DNA of 64,000 nucleotides, taken from Bacillus marasmi (lineage in GTDB: Bacteria; Bacillota; Bacilli; Bacillales; Cytobacillaceae). Below, in pieces: positions 25,456-36,293 of this stretch (its first letter is position 1; each line of letters opens with the position of its first letter). The stretch spans positions 92,261-156,260 of the forward strand of contig NZ_LR656176.1 of NCBI RefSeq assembly GCF_902168435.1, read 5' to 3'. Made by a program: the position numbers and the translations under genes. Under the pieces are notes generated by a model. It saw nothing but the letters and a program-made list of their open reading frames with translations. It did no database searches and was not told the DNA's origin.

Positions 25456-27570
25456 TCATTCTTCGTCTTCTGACACATGATTTACGATGTCATACAAAAT
25501 TTGTTGACTATTTATGATTGGCTCATTTGCAAACCTAAGTCGATAATGATAGACACCATGTTTACTTTGAATTCTCGCCTTCACATTATCTGACAGTACC
25601 AATGCAATGATTTCTTTAATCCTTTTTTTCAATTTACCATCAAAAATAGGAAACAATATTTCTACTCTTTTCTCCATATTCCTTGTCATCAGGTCCGCTG
25701 AGGATAAAAAGATTTTCTCTTCTCCATTATGATGAAAATAATAGATTCTGCTGTGTTCTAAAAAACGACCAACAATACTGCAAACGGTAATATTTTCACT
25801 GACGCCCTCGATTCCGGGACGAAGGCAGCAAGTACCTCTGACAATTAAATCAATTTTTACTCCAGCGTTTGAGGCTTCATAAAATTTCATAATAATTTGC
25901 TTATCTGTTAATGAGTTCATTTTAGCTATGATACGACCATTATTAAAACGTTTATGATATTCGATTTCCGCATCTATTAATTGGATAAAATCCTTGCGAA
26001 TATCTAATGGAGAAATGGAAAGATGGTGAAATTTCGGTTTCTCAGTAAATCCACTTAAATAATTAAAAAAATTTGTCGCATCAATTCCAATCTTTCGTTT
26101 TGAGGTGAACAAGCCCATATCTGTGTATATTTTTGCTGTTGCATCGTTATAATTGCCCGTACCTAAATGAACAAAACGCTGAATGTTATTATTTTTACGC
26201 CGTACTACTAGTGTGATTTTACTATGGGTTTTTAATGATGAAATTCCATAAATAACATGGCAACCAGCTCTTTCCAATTCCTTTGCCCATTGAACATTGT
26301 TTTCTTCATCAAAACGTGCTTTTAACTCAACTAAAACGGTTACTTGCTTCCCATTTTCCGCTGCTTTTTCAAGTGCCTTAATAATCGGAGAATCACCGCT
26401 AACTCGGTATAAGGTTTGTTTGATTGCTAACACATCCGGATCGTTTGCCGCTTGGGAAACAAAATCGATTACAGGTTCAAATGACTCATATGGATGATGG
26501 AGAAGAATATCCCGTTTCGATATTACATCAAAAATATTTTGCTTTGGCTGAATATCTTGTGATGGCTTAGGTATCATTGCATCATAGACTAAATGATCCT
26601 TCACCTTCGAAAAAGTTTTATAAAAATCAAATAGGAAGGTTAAATCCAGCAAGTCATTAATTAAATATATATCTTTTTCATGAACTTCAAGTTCTTTCAA
26701 AAGATAGTTTAATATTTCATCATTACAGGTGCTTTCCTTAATTTCTAACCTAACTGCTGCTCCCCATTTCCGCTTTTTTAACTCCTCTTCGATTTCCTTT
26801 AGTAAATCTCTTGCCCCTTCCTCGTCAATTGTCATGTCAGCATTTCGAGTAATTCTGAACTGAGTGATGGCTTTTATGGTATAACCTTTAAATAGCTTAT
26901 TAATATGATGACTTATGATATCCTCAAGCAAGACAATTTTATTTATGTCCTTATCAAAATCTAAACAAACAAATCGCTCTAATACAGCCGGAACTTGTAC
27001 TATAGCTAGTTTTGGTAGGTCTTCATCAGCCTCATCATGATCCTCTAATAAAATGGCAAGATTAAGACTTTTATTTAAAAGCATGGGAAAGGGTCGATAT
27101 GCATCAATCGCCATTGGGGTTAGTACTGGAAAGATATGTACATCAAAATGGTCCTTGACAAACTTCCTTTCACGTTCGGATAAATTGTTAATATTTTTTA
27201 CCAACTCAATTTTTTCAATTTTTAACTCTGGAATTATCTCCGCAAAAGTATCATATTGCAAATCTACTAAGCGATGATTCTTTTGAGAAATGGCACACAA
27301 TTGCTCTTTCGGAGTTAATCCAGCTTTATTTTCCGGCTTATTAAAACCTGCTTTCACCTGATCCTTCATGCCTGCAACTCGAACCATAAAAAACTCATCT
27401 AAATTCGAACTAAAAATTGCCAAAAATTTGATTCGCTCTAACAATGGATTGTCTGAATCCATTGCTTCTTCTAATACCCTTTCATTGAAAGCAAGCCAAC
27501 TCAATTCTCTATTGTTATAAAATAATGGATGATCAAGTTGGAGTGGTTTTTTCGATATAGTCGTAATCAC
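25456..27570 (-). CDS. ppk1: Polyphosphate kinase 1
   Basis: Polymerises the terminal phosphate of ATP into polyphosphate, reversibly. It has 704 residues, the usual length. Visible PPK1 marks are YNNRELSWLAFNERVLEEA at the start and the two phospholipase-D-like halves: KTHSKITLVVRR, and HSRIYYFHHNGEEKIFLSSADLMTRN, which bears the phospho-acceptor His region. The start is the GTG at 27570, 7 bases after GAGGAAGTG. It lies 134 bases downstream of ppx on the same strand, forming a polyphosphate synthesis/breakdown pair. Its terminator appears to have been split by the neighbouring insertion. Confidence 0.95.
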   Translation of the reverse strand: MITTISKKPLQLDHPLFYNNRELSWLAFNERVLEEAMDSDNPLLERIKFLAIFSSNLDEFFMVRVAGMKDQVKAGFNKPENKAGLTPKEQLCAISQKNHRLVDLQYDTFAEIIPELKIEKIELVKNINNLSERERKFVKDHFDVHIFPVLTPMAIDAYRPFPMLLNKSLNLAILLEDHDEADEDLPKLAIVQVPAVLERFVCLDFDKDINKIVLLEDIISHHINKLFKGYTIKAITQFRITRNADMTIDEEGARDLLKEIEEELKKRKWGAAVRLEIKESTCNDEILNYLLKELEVHEKDIYLINDLLDLTFLFDFYKTFSKVKDHLVYDAMIPKPSQDIQPKQNIFDVISKRDILLHHPYESFEPVIDFVSQAANDPDVLAIKQTLYRVSGDSPIIKALEKAAENGKQVTVLVELKARFDEENNVQWAKELERAGCHVIYGISSLKTHSKITLVVRRKNNNIQRFVHLGTGNYNDATAKIYTDMGLFTSKRKIGIDATNFFNYLSGFTEKPKFHHLSISPLDIRKDFIQLIDAEIEYHKRFNNGRIIAKMNSLTDKQIIMKFYEASNAGVKIDLIVRGTCCLRPGIEGVSENITVCSIVGRFLEHSRIYYFHHNGEEKIFLSSADLMTRNMEKRVEILFPIFDGKLKKRIKEIIALVLSDNVKARIQSKHGVYHYRLRFANEPIINSQQILYDIVNHVSEDEE

Positions 27571-27704
27571 CAAAATACACTTCCTCATTACTATGAAAAT
27601 TAACATTATTAAAAATATTTTCTATATTAATGTTATCATAATAATATTCTGTGGTATTAAATGGGTGTAAAGTGTTTGTAAAAGAATTGTAAAATTGAAT
27701 ACTA

Positions 27705-29237
27705 TTAGGAAAACAAAATTTCAATATTTCGTTTCAATGCTTTTTCTAAATGCTTTTTTTGTTTATTTGCCTGATATTCTTCAGGTTTCCAATCTTTTTT
27801 GCATAAAGCCTCAAGAAGAATTGTTCCATCGCTTACACTTAGCTTTAAGCAATCGACAACATTTCGCTTTGTACTATTTAAGCTATTTGCCAATTTTAAT
27901 ATCGCACCAAGAAGCCTCATTTTTTTCAATTCATTTTTGGTATACCAATGCTGATAATGTTCAACAAATTGGCGGAATAAGTCCTTTTTCTTGTATGAAG
28001 ATATTAAAGCAAGTTTAACTCGGTCCTTATGCTTCATTCCATCAATCATCCGATTGGTTAATAAGTAAAATGTATGTTCACTACTGGATTCATTAGAAAC
28101 ATGCTCTCCAAAATTATAAATCGAAGCGCCTTTCATTAAATAAAAAAGATCTTCATCAGTAAATTCTGCCAAAGCAAGTTTCTGTAATTGTGTAAATATT
28201 GAAAGGGCTAGATAAGATACTTGCTTAGCATGTTTCTGGTCAACTTCATAATCCTGTGCCAAAAGAAATAAACTCTTCTCCACGACATTTTTAAAAGTCT
28301 TTGATCCATGTGGTCTAGATAATTCTTTATAGAAGATCCCATCCCTTAGTCCCTTTCTGCTAATCAAGAACGTAGTGGTACTAGAAGTATCCATGATTTG
28401 TTCAAATACAAGAACGGCTGGCATGATAATATCGGCACGATCACTTGCTAATCCATCCACTTTCGTTAGTTGCGAAAAGGATAGTGGAGCAAGCAATTCC
28501 TTAACTTCTTGTATGTCAGTTAGTGCCATTTCATATTGGTGGATATCAGCTAGTGGATATTTGGTAATTGCTTGATGAATCTGGGCCATATTTCGCGCAC
28601 TTCCACCGATTGCAATAACAGGAACTTGTTTATTTTTCAACCAATCCAGCGTTTCAAAGTTCTGTTGCACAAATGTACTAATTCTTTGGTTCTCCTCAAG
28701 TGTCGGAACTTCACCGCTTACAAATTGTTTCTTTAAGGCTAGTGCGCCGAAAGGAAAGCTATGATATTCGATTAATTCACGTTTATTAAAATAGGTAACC
28801 TCGGTACTTCCTCCACCGATATCAATCGTGATGGCTTCATCGATGGCAAATGAGTTTAACACAGCGAAATAACCGAAATATGCTTCCTCGTATTCTGATA
28901 GTATTCTAATTGAAAAATCAGTCTGCTTTTCTACTTCAGCAAGAATCTGCTGCTGATTTTTCGCTTGACGAATTGAGGCTGTTGCCACACATTTCACCTC
29001 TTTTATTTGGTGATGTCGTGTTACCTCCTGAAAACTAAGTAGTGTCCTAATTAATAGACTAATTCCTTTTGCCGAGAGAATTCTATCATTGTTCAGATAT
29101 ACACGTAAACGAGCAACAATTTTTACGTTTTCTATTTCCATTAAACGTCCACTCAAATCACGTTTATATATGACTAGACGCATTGTATTTGAGCCGATAT
29201 CTATGATTCCATATTCATTGTACAATCTTATCAACAT
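27705..29237 (-). CDS. ppx: Exopolyphosphatase / guanosine pentaphosphatase family
   Basis: 510 residues. The ASKHA fold begins YGIIDIGSNTMRLVIY, followed by IDIGGGSTE and IAIGGSARNM. The C-terminal half is an HD-like helical domain, as in long Ppx/GppA proteins. It releases phosphate from polyphosphate ends and may also act on pppGpp. The next gene on the strand is ppk1. The start is uncertain between the ATG at 29237 and the TTG one codon on, because the GAAGGG site is very close. Confidence 0.9.
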   Translation of the reverse strand: MLIRLYNEYGIIDIGSNTMRLVIYKRDLSGRLMEIENVKIVARLRVYLNNDRILSAKGISLLIRTLLSFQEVTRHHQIKEVKCVATASIRQAKNQQQILAEVEKQTDFSIRILSEYEEAYFGYFAVLNSFAIDEAITIDIGGGSTEVTYFNKRELIEYHSFPFGALALKKQFVSGEVPTLEENQRISTFVQQNFETLDWLKNKQVPVIAIGGSARNMAQIHQAITKYPLADIHQYEMALTDIQEVKELLAPLSFSQLTKVDGLASDRADIIMPAVLVFEQIMDTSSTTTFLISRKGLRDGIFYKELSRPHGSKTFKNVVEKSLFLLAQDYEVDQKHAKQVSYLALSIFTQLQKLALAEFTDEDLFYLMKGASIYNFGEHVSNESSSEHTFYLLTNRMIDGMKHKDRVKLALISSYKKKDLFRQFVEHYQHWYTKNELKKMRLLGAILKLANSLNSTKRNVVDCLKLSVSDGTILLEALCKKDWKPEEYQANKQKKHLEKALKRNIEILFS

Positions 29238-29400
29238 CCCTTCACAAATAACTTATTTACGGTTGATTATGGTTAATCCTATTTTAAAAGATTGGAAAAT
29301 AAGAAACCATGATTTTTACAAAACCTTAACGATAATCGACTTAAAAATACAATTTGTTCTATGGGAAAGTATTTTTACATAAAAAAGTTATGACAAAAGC

Positions 29401-29437
29401 ACAAAGAGACATCTTCAAACGCTAGATGTCTCTTTGT
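29401..29437 (-). terminator. Terminator after htpG
   Basis: ACAAAGAGACATC pairs with GATGTCTCTTTGT, 26 bases past the htpG stop on the minus strand, followed by a T-rich stretch. Confidence 0.85.
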
Positions 29438-29462
29438 ATTAGGACGTTTTAATATTTCTATT

Positions 29463-31346
29463 TTATACCATAACCTTACAAATATCATTAGTGAACTCGA
29501 CTGGGTCAGCAATTGGCAGACCTTCGATTAATAATGCCTGATTGTAAAGTAGTTTTGTATATAATTCAAGTTTTTGTTTGTCAGACTCAAACGCAGCCTT
29601 CAATGATTGGTATACCTCATGGTTTTTATTGATTTCAAGGATTTTATCTGCTTTTACTTGTTGAGTATTATCCGGCATTGCTGCAAGAATCTTTTCCATT
29701 TCAATTGAAATGTCACCTTCCGTCGCTAGACAAACCGGGTGAGATTTCAAACGTTTTGAAATACGGACATCCTTCACCTTTCCAGCCAAGGCTGACTTCA
29801 TATAATCAAACAGTTCTTTGCTTTCTTGATCCTCTGATTCAGAGTCAGACTTATTATCTTCTCCTTCGATGCCAAGGTCATCACTCGAAATCGATTTAAA
29901 TTCTTTTTCTTTGTAATTCATCAACATTTTTATCGCAAACTCATCAATATCCTCAGTGAAGAACAGGATTTCAAAACCTTTTTCAGAAACAAATTCGGTT
30001 TGCGGAAGCTTTTCGATTCTTTCGACGGATTCACCAGCTGCGTAATAAATGTATTTTTGATCCTCAGGCATTCTAGATACATATTCTTCCAAGGTGACTA
30101 ATTTCTTCTCTTTTGAAGAATAGAACATAAGTAAATCTTGGAGGGCGTCTTTATTAGCACCAAAATCTGCATATACTCCATATTTTAGCTGACGGCCAAA
30201 CGAATTATAGAACTTTTCATATTTCTCTCTATCATTCTTAAGTAGGCTTTGTAGCTCACTCTTAATTTTCTTACCAATATTTTTGGCAATAAGCTTTAAT
30301 TGACGGTCATGTTGAAGCATTTCCCGTGAGATGTTTAGCGATAAATCCTCTGAATCAACCATACCTTTAACAAAACTAAAGTGATCTGGCAAGAGATCAG
30401 CGCATTTATCCATGATAAGAACGCCGTTAGAGTATAACTCGAGCCCTTTTTCAAATTCTCTCGAATAATAGTCAAATGGAATATTTTCTGGAATATACAG
30501 GATTGAATTGTAACGAACTGTTCCATCGACCGTAATATGGATTGATTTTAGCGGTTTATCAAAACCATAGCGTTTTTCCGCATAAAAGTTCTCATAGTCT
30601 GCATCGGTCAGCTCGTTTTTATTTTTCCGCCAAATTGGAACCATGCTGTTAATTATTTCTTCTTCTGTGTATTGTTCGTACTCACTTTCGCTGCCCTCTT
30701 TTAGCTTGCTCTTTGTCACATCCATTTTGATTGGGTAGCGGATAAAGTCAGAGTATTTTTTGATGATTGTTTTTAAGCGATACTCATCGAGATAATCATC
30801 ATAATTTTCATCTTCTGTGTTTTCTTTGATTTTTAACGTAATTTCTGTTCCTACTTCTGCTTTGTCAACAGCTTCAATCGTGTAGCCGTCTGCACCTGTT
30901 GATTCCCACTTATAAGCGATATCACTGCCTAGTGATTTACTTACGACCGTAACAGTGTCAGCAACCATAAAAGCAGCATAAAAGCCAACACCAAATTGAC
31001 CGATAATATCGAAACCATCTTTAAGCTCGGTTTCTTTTTTGAAGGCTAAAGAACCGCTCTTAGCAATTGTACCAAGATTTGTTTCTAGTTCTTCCTTCGT
31101 CATCCCAATTCCAGTGTCGGTGATTTTCAACGTGCGGTTTTCTTTGTCATGCACAATTTTGATAAAATAATTGTCTTTGTCAAAACTTAATGATTCATCC
31201 GTCAAGGCTTTGTAGTAGATTTTATCGATTGCATCACTGGCATTGGAGATTAACTCTCTTAAAAATACTTCCTTATGCGTATAGATGGAGTTAATCATCA
31301 TTTCTAATAGGCGTTTTGATTCTGCTTTAAATTCCATTTTTTCCAT
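29463..31346 (-). CDS. htpG: Chaperone HtpG (Hsp90)
   Basis: ATP-dependent folding chaperone of 627 residues, full length. N-terminal ATPase motifs are [19 protein letters not shown] and [13 protein letters not shown]. The middle domain has [11 protein letters not shown] and NISREMLQ, and the C-terminal dimer domain is complete. It is a single gene with its own promoter, CIRCE operator and terminator. In B. subtilis htpG is regarded as outside the HrcA regulon, so the CIRCE here is a regulatory difference. Confidence 0.97.
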   Translation of the reverse strand: MEKMEFKAESKRLLEMMINSIYTHKEVFLRELISNASDAIDKIYYKALTDESLSFDKDNYFIKIVHDKENRTLKITDTGIGMTKEELETNLGTIAKSGSLAFKKETELKDGFDIIGQFGVGFYAAFMVADTVTVVSKSLGSDIAYKWESTGADGYTIEAVDKAEVGTEITLKIKENTEDENYDDYLDEYRLKTIIKKYSDFIRYPIKMDVTKSKLKEGSESEYEQYTEEEIINSMVPIWRKNKNELTDADYENFYAEKRYGFDKPLKSIHITVDGTVRYNSILYIPENIPFDYYSREFEKGLELYSNGVLIMDKCADLLPDHFSFVKGMVDSEDLSLNISREMLQHDRQLKLIAKNIGKKIKSELQSLLKNDREKYEKFYNSFGRQLKYGVYADFGANKDALQDLLMFYSSKEKKLVTLEEYVSRMPEDQKYIYYAAGESVERIEKLPQTEFVSEKGFEILFFTEDIDEFAIKMLMNYKEKEFKSISSDDLGIEGEDNKSDSESEDQESKELFDYMKSALAGKVKDVRISKRLKSHPVCLATEGDISIEMEKILAAMPDNTQQVKADKILEINKNHEVYQSLKAAFESDKQKLELYTKLLYNQALLIEGLPIADPVEFTNDICKVMV

Positions 31347-31435
31347 ATTGATTTCCCCTTTCGCTTATGTAAAACTACGACTGTTTAAAAATGCATCATC
31401 TTTATGATAGTCATAAAAATTGAACGACAAACAAA

Positions 31436-31462
31436 TTAGCACTCAAGTTAACCGAGTGCTAA
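31436..31462. promoter_or_regulatory. CIRCE operator (HrcA site) before htpG
   Basis: TTAGCACTC, 9 bases, GAGTGCTAA: the full 9-N9-9 CIRCE consensus with no mismatch. It lies about 90 bases before the htpG ATG and just downstream of a promoter, where HrcA binding represses in unstressed cells. Confidence 0.95.
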
Positions 31463-31473
31463 ATCATACCTTT

Positions 31474-31503
31474 TTAATATCATATTCTTTATTTTTCTGT
31501 CAA
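31474..31503 (-). promoter_or_regulatory. Predicted sigma-A promoter of htpG
   Basis: TTGACA (31503-31498) and ATATTA (31480-31475) with a 17-base spacer on the minus strand; TATTAA with 18 is the other reading. The CIRCE begins about 12 bases downstream. Confidence 0.75.
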
Positions 31504-31555
31504 GAGTTTCGCTGGAAGTTTCCTTCTTAATATAAATCCAACGCGTTTTGATGCA

Positions 31556-33457
31556 TTATTTAAGTGATAATTCACCTATTTGTGCATTTGAAGTTAAGTC
31601 GTGTGCACTGATATTGTCCGGAGATAGAGCGTAAATAGTATCTCCTATTGTTACAAGTCTTTGAATGGTATTTTCCCATTGTTCAAATTGACCTTTTTCG
31701 GTCTCATGACTAATCTTTAGCTGAAGTGTAAAGCCTGTTTCGGGATTGATTTTGTAAAGATAGGCACCTTGAAACTCATAAATTTGTTCGTATTCATTTT
31801 TCGTGCTGTTTTGATAAACAGAAATCGGGAAACCAAATAAGTCTTTATTTTTATTAAAAAGAAGCGCTTTATGATCATAATTTAATGTTGAATAGGTTCC
31901 ACGACCTCCGATGACTTCAGTATATTTCTCTTTAGGATTGCTCATATCACTGACATCAAACAATGAGATTTTCACGCCATTTGTTATGACGCGAGGTGGG
32001 CCATTTGAAGCCTTATCATCGACAAGCTTTGTGTCCTGGCCAAAGCCGATAATATGGTTTTCATCATATGGATGCAGATAGTTACTAAAGCCAGGGATTT
32101 TTAATTCACCGAGTACTTTTGGCTGTGTTGGTTCTTTGGCGTCAATAACGAATAGTGGGTCAGTCTCTTTAAAGGTTACCATATAGATTTTGTCACCAAG
32201 AAATCTTGCTGAATATATCCGTTCACCTCGGGCAAGTTCAGAAAGATTTCCGACCTGCTTTAAGTTCTCATTTAATATCAATAACTGATTTGTTGAAGGC
32301 TGTCGTTCGTCCCATGCGTATCCCTTTGTCGTGACTAGACGAAAATAACCATTATACTCATCCATCGAGAATTGATTTAACAGTGTACCAGGAACAACTG
32401 CTGAACTATGGAATTTCACTTCAGTATCCTTAACTGAAAACTTATAGATTGTACTATCTGGCGTGTTGACCTTATTTGATAAATCAAATGCTTTTTCCTC
32501 ATAATGAGGGACAGCTAAATAAAGATTGTCCTTTGACATGTAAAGTTGATTTCCGCTTCCCAGGTATGTCGTGATGGCTGCTTCTTTTTCGGGCTGCGCT
32601 AAATTAAACGAAGCAATCATTGTATAGTTTGCTTCCTTTGAATCCGGAAAATATTGAATCTTATCATAATCTACTGGTATTGAAGAGGTGCTTACGACAG
32701 AATCTGAAAAAGTCGGACGGAGGTCAATCGCTTTATTTTCCTCCAGTATCCAATATTCAGGGAACTGATTCGTGATAAGGTATACGAGACCGTCGATTCT
32801 CCGCGATGACACGTAAGCTCCATCAAGCTTTATTTCGCGAATTTGCACTGGCTTTTCAGGATTTTCCACATTGTAGACAACAGCTTTTGTAGCTTGAGAC
32901 ACTGGTGCCATTTTCATATCTGCTACAGCAGACTGGTTTGTATTGCCGTAAGCTTCATATTTATGGCTTTGTCCAATTACGACTAACTGATTTTGATAAA
33001 GGTAAAGTTCAGTAGGTAAAAAAGAAGGATCATAACTTATCGAAGATGCTACTTTCATATTTCTAGCCTGATTAACTTCAATAATAGTCACTTGATTCTG
33101 CCGCACTTGATATATGTAATTACCATCTGTTTTAACAATGTCTGCTTCATCCACACCCTCAACCTGAACATTTGTTTCGGATGCTTGCTGATTCCCACTA
33201 CTATCAGCACTTGTGGCATCGCTTGCTTTTGATTCGATCAAGTTTTCCTGTGCGCCAAAAAACGACCTTGTGCTTTCCGTGTCTTTTATAATTTTTTTGA
33301 AATAATTATCTAATTTTGCTTTTGTCCCAATTACTGGTAATTCTCCATCAGTCCATTCATTCCATTTTGGTTCGGAACTAGGCTGAAGGTAAACATATAT
33401 AATGATAATCGTTAACACTGCAACTAATATGCCACTAACACCCCATAGTATTTTCAT
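31556..33457 (-). CDS. Membrane-anchored beta-propeller protein
   Basis: 633 residues. One N-terminal membrane helix (about 5-25) anchors a large extracellular domain. The motif VEGVDEADIVKTDG near residue 110 and the many blade-like repeats identify the bacterial beta-propeller family (Beta_propel, PF09826). These proteins occur singly in Bacillaceae and archaea with no known function; a binding or scaffold role outside the cell is inference. The ATG at 33457 has AGGAGGG before it, so the upstream in-frame extension is not coding. It may share no operon. Confidence 0.85.
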   Translation of the reverse strand: MKILWGVSGILVAVLTIIIIYVYLQPSSEPKWNEWTDGELPVIGTKAKLDNYFKKIIKDTESTRSFFGAQENLIESKASDATSADSSGNQQASETNVQVEGVDEADIVKTDGNYIYQVRQNQVTIIEVNQARNMKVASSISYDPSFLPTELYLYQNQLVVIGQSHKYEAYGNTNQSAVADMKMAPVSQATKAVVYNVENPEKPVQIREIKLDGAYVSSRRIDGLVYLITNQFPEYWILEENKAIDLRPTFSDSVVSTSSIPVDYDKIQYFPDSKEANYTMIASFNLAQPEKEAAITTYLGSGNQLYMSKDNLYLAVPHYEEKAFDLSNKVNTPDSTIYKFSVKDTEVKFHSSAVVPGTLLNQFSMDEYNGYFRLVTTKGYAWDERQPSTNQLLILNENLKQVGNLSELARGERIYSARFLGDKIYMVTFKETDPLFVIDAKEPTQPKVLGELKIPGFSNYLHPYDENHIIGFGQDTKLVDDKASNGPPRVITNGVKISLFDVSDMSNPKEKYTEVIGGRGTYSTLNYDHKALLFNKNKDLFGFPISVYQNSTKNEYEQIYEFQGAYLYKINPETGFTLQLKISHETEKGQFEQWENTIQRLVTIGDTIYALSPDNISAHDLTSNAQIGELSLK

Positions 33458-33669
33458 CTGAATCCCTCCTATCACATTAGACGCAAAAGGATGTCCAGAG
33501 ATACATCGAACGGAAAAATATATTCTCATTACGTTTTTATTTTTAATAAAATTATGAAATTTACTTGGCTTTTTTATAAAGTTTTGTCCCGCACACATGA
33601 AAACTTATCCCATAAAATATGAATAAGATAAAACCCTCTTACGGGAAAAGGAAGATGTGGTGCTGTTTT

Positions 33670-34206
33670 ATGAATAATAGCTATTTTACTGAGTATTCCT
33701 TTCAAAATCTCAGGGAAGCCGGAATGAGCTTTGAAGAGGTTTTTAAGCGAATCTTGCAGTTTATGAGTTTATCCCCCTGTGGAAATTATAAATTAATGAT
33801 TGGAACAGATTCCCAGGTTCATAAATGTAAAACGGTCTTTATCACAGGTATCGTGATTCAAAATGAGGGAAAAGGTGTATGGGCTTGCATTAATAAGTTA
33901 ACAGTCCCTAGAAAAATGGTCCATTTGTATGAGCGCATTTCCCGAGAACTTTCATTAACTGAAGAAGTTGTTTCATTTTTCACAAAAGAAAGGAAGGATC
34001 AACTAATTAACATCGTTCTTCCCTATGTCTACCAAGGCGCTTCCTTCACCATGGAAGGCCATATTGATATTGGTGCCGGAAATCGGAATAAGACAAGCGA
34101 GTTTGTGAAAGAAATGGTCGCCAGAATAGAATCAATGGGTGTTGAACCAAAGATAAAACCAGATGCCTTTGTTGCCTCTAGCTATGCAAATCGGTACACA
34201 CGCTAA
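33670..34206 (+). CDS. ykuK: YkuK family RNase H-like protein
   Basis: 178 residues. The central YKLMIGTDSQVHKCKTVFITGIV and GHIDIGAGNRNKTSEFVKEM carry acidic residues arranged as in an RNase H fold (Asp in GTDSQ, Asp in HIDIG). B. subtilis YkuK belongs to this family and its biochemical role is not settled. Three upstream in-frame starts exist; I took the ATG at 33670 (MNNSYF), but no strong ribosome site decides. The gene is divergent from the beta-propeller gene. Confidence 0.8.
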   Translation: MNNSYFTEYSFQNLREAGMSFEEVFKRILQFMSLSPCGNYKLMIGTDSQVHKCKTVFITGIVIQNEGKGVWACINKLTVPRKMVHLYERISRELSLTEEVVSFFTKERKDQLINIVLPYVYQGASFTMEGHIDIGAGNRNKTSEFVKEMVARIESMGVEPKIKPDAFVASSYANRYTR

Positions 34207-34411
34207 TTGTGATCTGGGACTACTTCCCCAGATCTCTCCTATCATTCTTTCCTCTGTAGGAAATACCACATATAGAAAAAACACTAACATATGACAAAAA
34301 CCTCTTATTTCCAACAAAAACTTAAGCAAGTTATACCCGAAAAACCAAAAAATATGTCATAATAGAATTACTTAGACAATTGCATGCGATTGAGGAAGTA
34401 GGTGTAACAAA

Positions 34412-34819
34412 TTGGCGACTGAAATTGAAACGATCTATTATTTGGAAAATCCTGAGAAAAACATTGTGAAATTTGCGACAGGCTACCAATTAAGATACGA
34501 CGATATTGTTAAGGATGTTTTTGGTGTCGCATGTTTAAAGGATTTACCTATGATGATTAAGTACAACAAAAGCTTTCAAGAAAGCCTCTGTAAGAGTAAG
34601 GGGATTATCGAAAGCCAAATTACGATGGAAATGGTCGTTCATGTTGCTTCTAAAAAAGAACTGCTGCAGCTGAGAAATGAACTGATTCAAGATCAGCATC
34701 AAAACGACTCTGCTCTGCAGGAAAACATCTCCTGTCCTTTTGATACTATGATTCGATTACAAGAAGGTATTTTCCAATGGGATCCAACAAGCTCTACCTA
34801 TAATATTGTCAATGCTTAA
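34412..34819 (+). CDS. Conserved-looking protein of unknown function
   Basis: 135 residues, soluble, starting at TTG (MATEIETIYYLENPEKN) with AGGTG 7 bases before. No cofactor motif, signal or membrane segment is visible. A strong bidirectional terminator follows. I do not recognise the family. Codon use and the signals on both sides support a real gene. Confidence 0.65.
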   Translation: MATEIETIYYLENPEKNIVKFATGYQLRYDDIVKDVFGVACLKDLPMMIKYNKSFQESLCKSKGIIESQITMEMVVHVASKKELLQLRNELIQDQHQNDSALQENISCPFDTMIRLQEGIFQWDPTSSTYNIVNA

Positions 34820-34822
34820 ATC

Positions 34823-34861
34823 AAAAAAATCCAGTCCTTCTATCATCGGACTGGATTTTTT
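34823..34861. terminator. Bidirectional terminator
   Basis: AAAAAATCCAGTCC pairs with GGACTGGATTTTTT. It serves the genes on both sides. Confidence 0.92.
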
Positions 34862-34865
34862 GTTT

Positions 34866-35609
34866 CTATTCATAGGTAACTTTTACTGTGTAACCTAAGT
34901 TAGCAAAAAACTCTGTTAATACTTTTTCTGCACTTTTTTCTGCTGTCTGCAACAAACCGATGTTTGTTGCTTCCGCTTTTATTTCCTTTTGAGCTACTGA
35001 AGCAAGATCAAAGCCCTCTGACCAGTCGACTTCACTTCGAAATAACCCCTCATCAGAAAACACAATTACTTTGTCCATCTCAATAGCTGGCTCTTGGATT
35101 AATTTTGCATGGGGCAGAATAATTTCAAGTTGTTTCGTCTCTTCATCCACTTTAACTTGATTTGAAGTTATATCCTTTAAATCAACACCAGCCAGGACCG
35201 TAGCCGGTACAATTAATATTAGCTCACGCTTAGTGCCTGGAAAGTTCATCGATATCTCTTTTCCAAAGAACCGATTATCCTCTTGCTCAATTACAACTTT
35301 AATGTGAGCTTTTGCTGTTGCGAGTGTCGCAAGCTCCTGTACTTGTTCAACAAAACTTGTCTTTTCTATTTTGGTATTACCATCTGATAAATACCAAAAT
35401 CCAACAGCTGCGATTAGAACTATAACGATTGATGCAATGATAATTCTTTTACCCCACATATTAATTAATAGTTTTATTAAAGATTGGGATAATACAGTGG
35501 AACTTACATGATTCCTAAGCACAACTGATGCTGCACTTTCTTTTTCGGCTTCTTTTAGTTCGTTCATGATGCTCTCAAGCTGTCGCGTTAAATCCTCTTG
35601 TTTCCCCAT
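34866..35609 (-). CDS. DUF4230 membrane protein
   Basis: 247 residues. An N-terminal cytoplasmic coiled region (1-50) is followed by one membrane helix (about 54-74) and an extracellular DUF4230 domain (about 85-247) with FVEQVQELATLATAKAHIKVV. The domain's function is unknown. It stands alone, convergent with the previous gene. Confidence 0.75.
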   Translation of the reverse strand: MGKQEDLTRQLESIMNELKEAEKESAASVVLRNHVSSTVLSQSLIKLLINMWGKRIIIASIVIVLIAAVGFWYLSDGNTKIEKTSFVEQVQELATLATAKAHIKVVIEQEDNRFFGKEISMNFPGTKRELILIVPATVLAGVDLKDITSNQVKVDEETKQLEIILPHAKLIQEPAIEMDKVIVFSDEGLFRSEVDWSEGFDLASVAQKEIKAEATNIGLLQTAEKSAEKVLTEFFANLGYTVKVTYE

Positions 35610-36293
35610 CTACTTCACTTCCCTTTTTGCTCATATCTAACTAGAAGTATTTTAAAATATTAAAATAAGAAATTACTATTTATTAAACCTTATTTTAACA
35701 TAATTTACGACAGAGTTCGACACAACTTACACGCATATTATCCACTATTTCACTTTATCATTTGTACATTTAACAATACTATTTTTGTGTAATTATGCAC
35801 GCAAACGCACGCATCAATTCCCAATTATTTGGATAAGAACCGAAATTCGGGCATGAGAAGTGATATTCCCCAGAGAATATAGGGTATAAACATTATTCCT
35901 CACTAATTGAGTCATATACTCCTAACTTTCCCGATAACCCTTGATATGATTTCTGAACATGTTACGATAAAATGAGAACACCATACGAACACACTCGGAA
36001 GAGATTACATATTTCTAAAGACGACTTAATGATATAGACAACATATCATCACCCTCACAATGAAACCAATAGAAGCCAAAACATTATTATCTTCAATATG
36101 TGCTTGACATCTACTACAATTGCTAACTAAACCTGTTAACCCGTGAGTTCCAACATTTAAACATAACGGAACGGAATCATCGTAAACCTTATATTCGGTG
36201 GTTAGTCACACTTGTCATAATCTGAATTTTCAAATCTACTAATTTTTCAGTTTTTTACCTTTTGTCTGGTATAGCTTGAAAGGAGGTGAGTTT
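35610..36293 (+). other. Long leader/intergenic region upstream of the proline symporter
   Basis: No gene found. The left part (to about 35840) is AT-rich. Bases 35850-36010 are a second copy of the promoter region of the proline biosynthesis pair (see the repeat entry). The remaining 280 bases before the small accessory gene show no clear terminator or known riboswitch. Confidence 0.6.
35850..36010 (+). repeat. Copy A of the duplicated proline promoter region
   Basis: Matches 48241-48413. Over the first 121 bases I count 8 mismatches by hand alignment, and the match continues with a small gap to GAGATTACAT, where copy B has GAGATTGCATG (the proH start). It contains TTGATA (35941-35946), 16 bases, TACGAT (35963-35968), a plausible sigma-A promoter identical in both copies. 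Confidence 0.85.
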
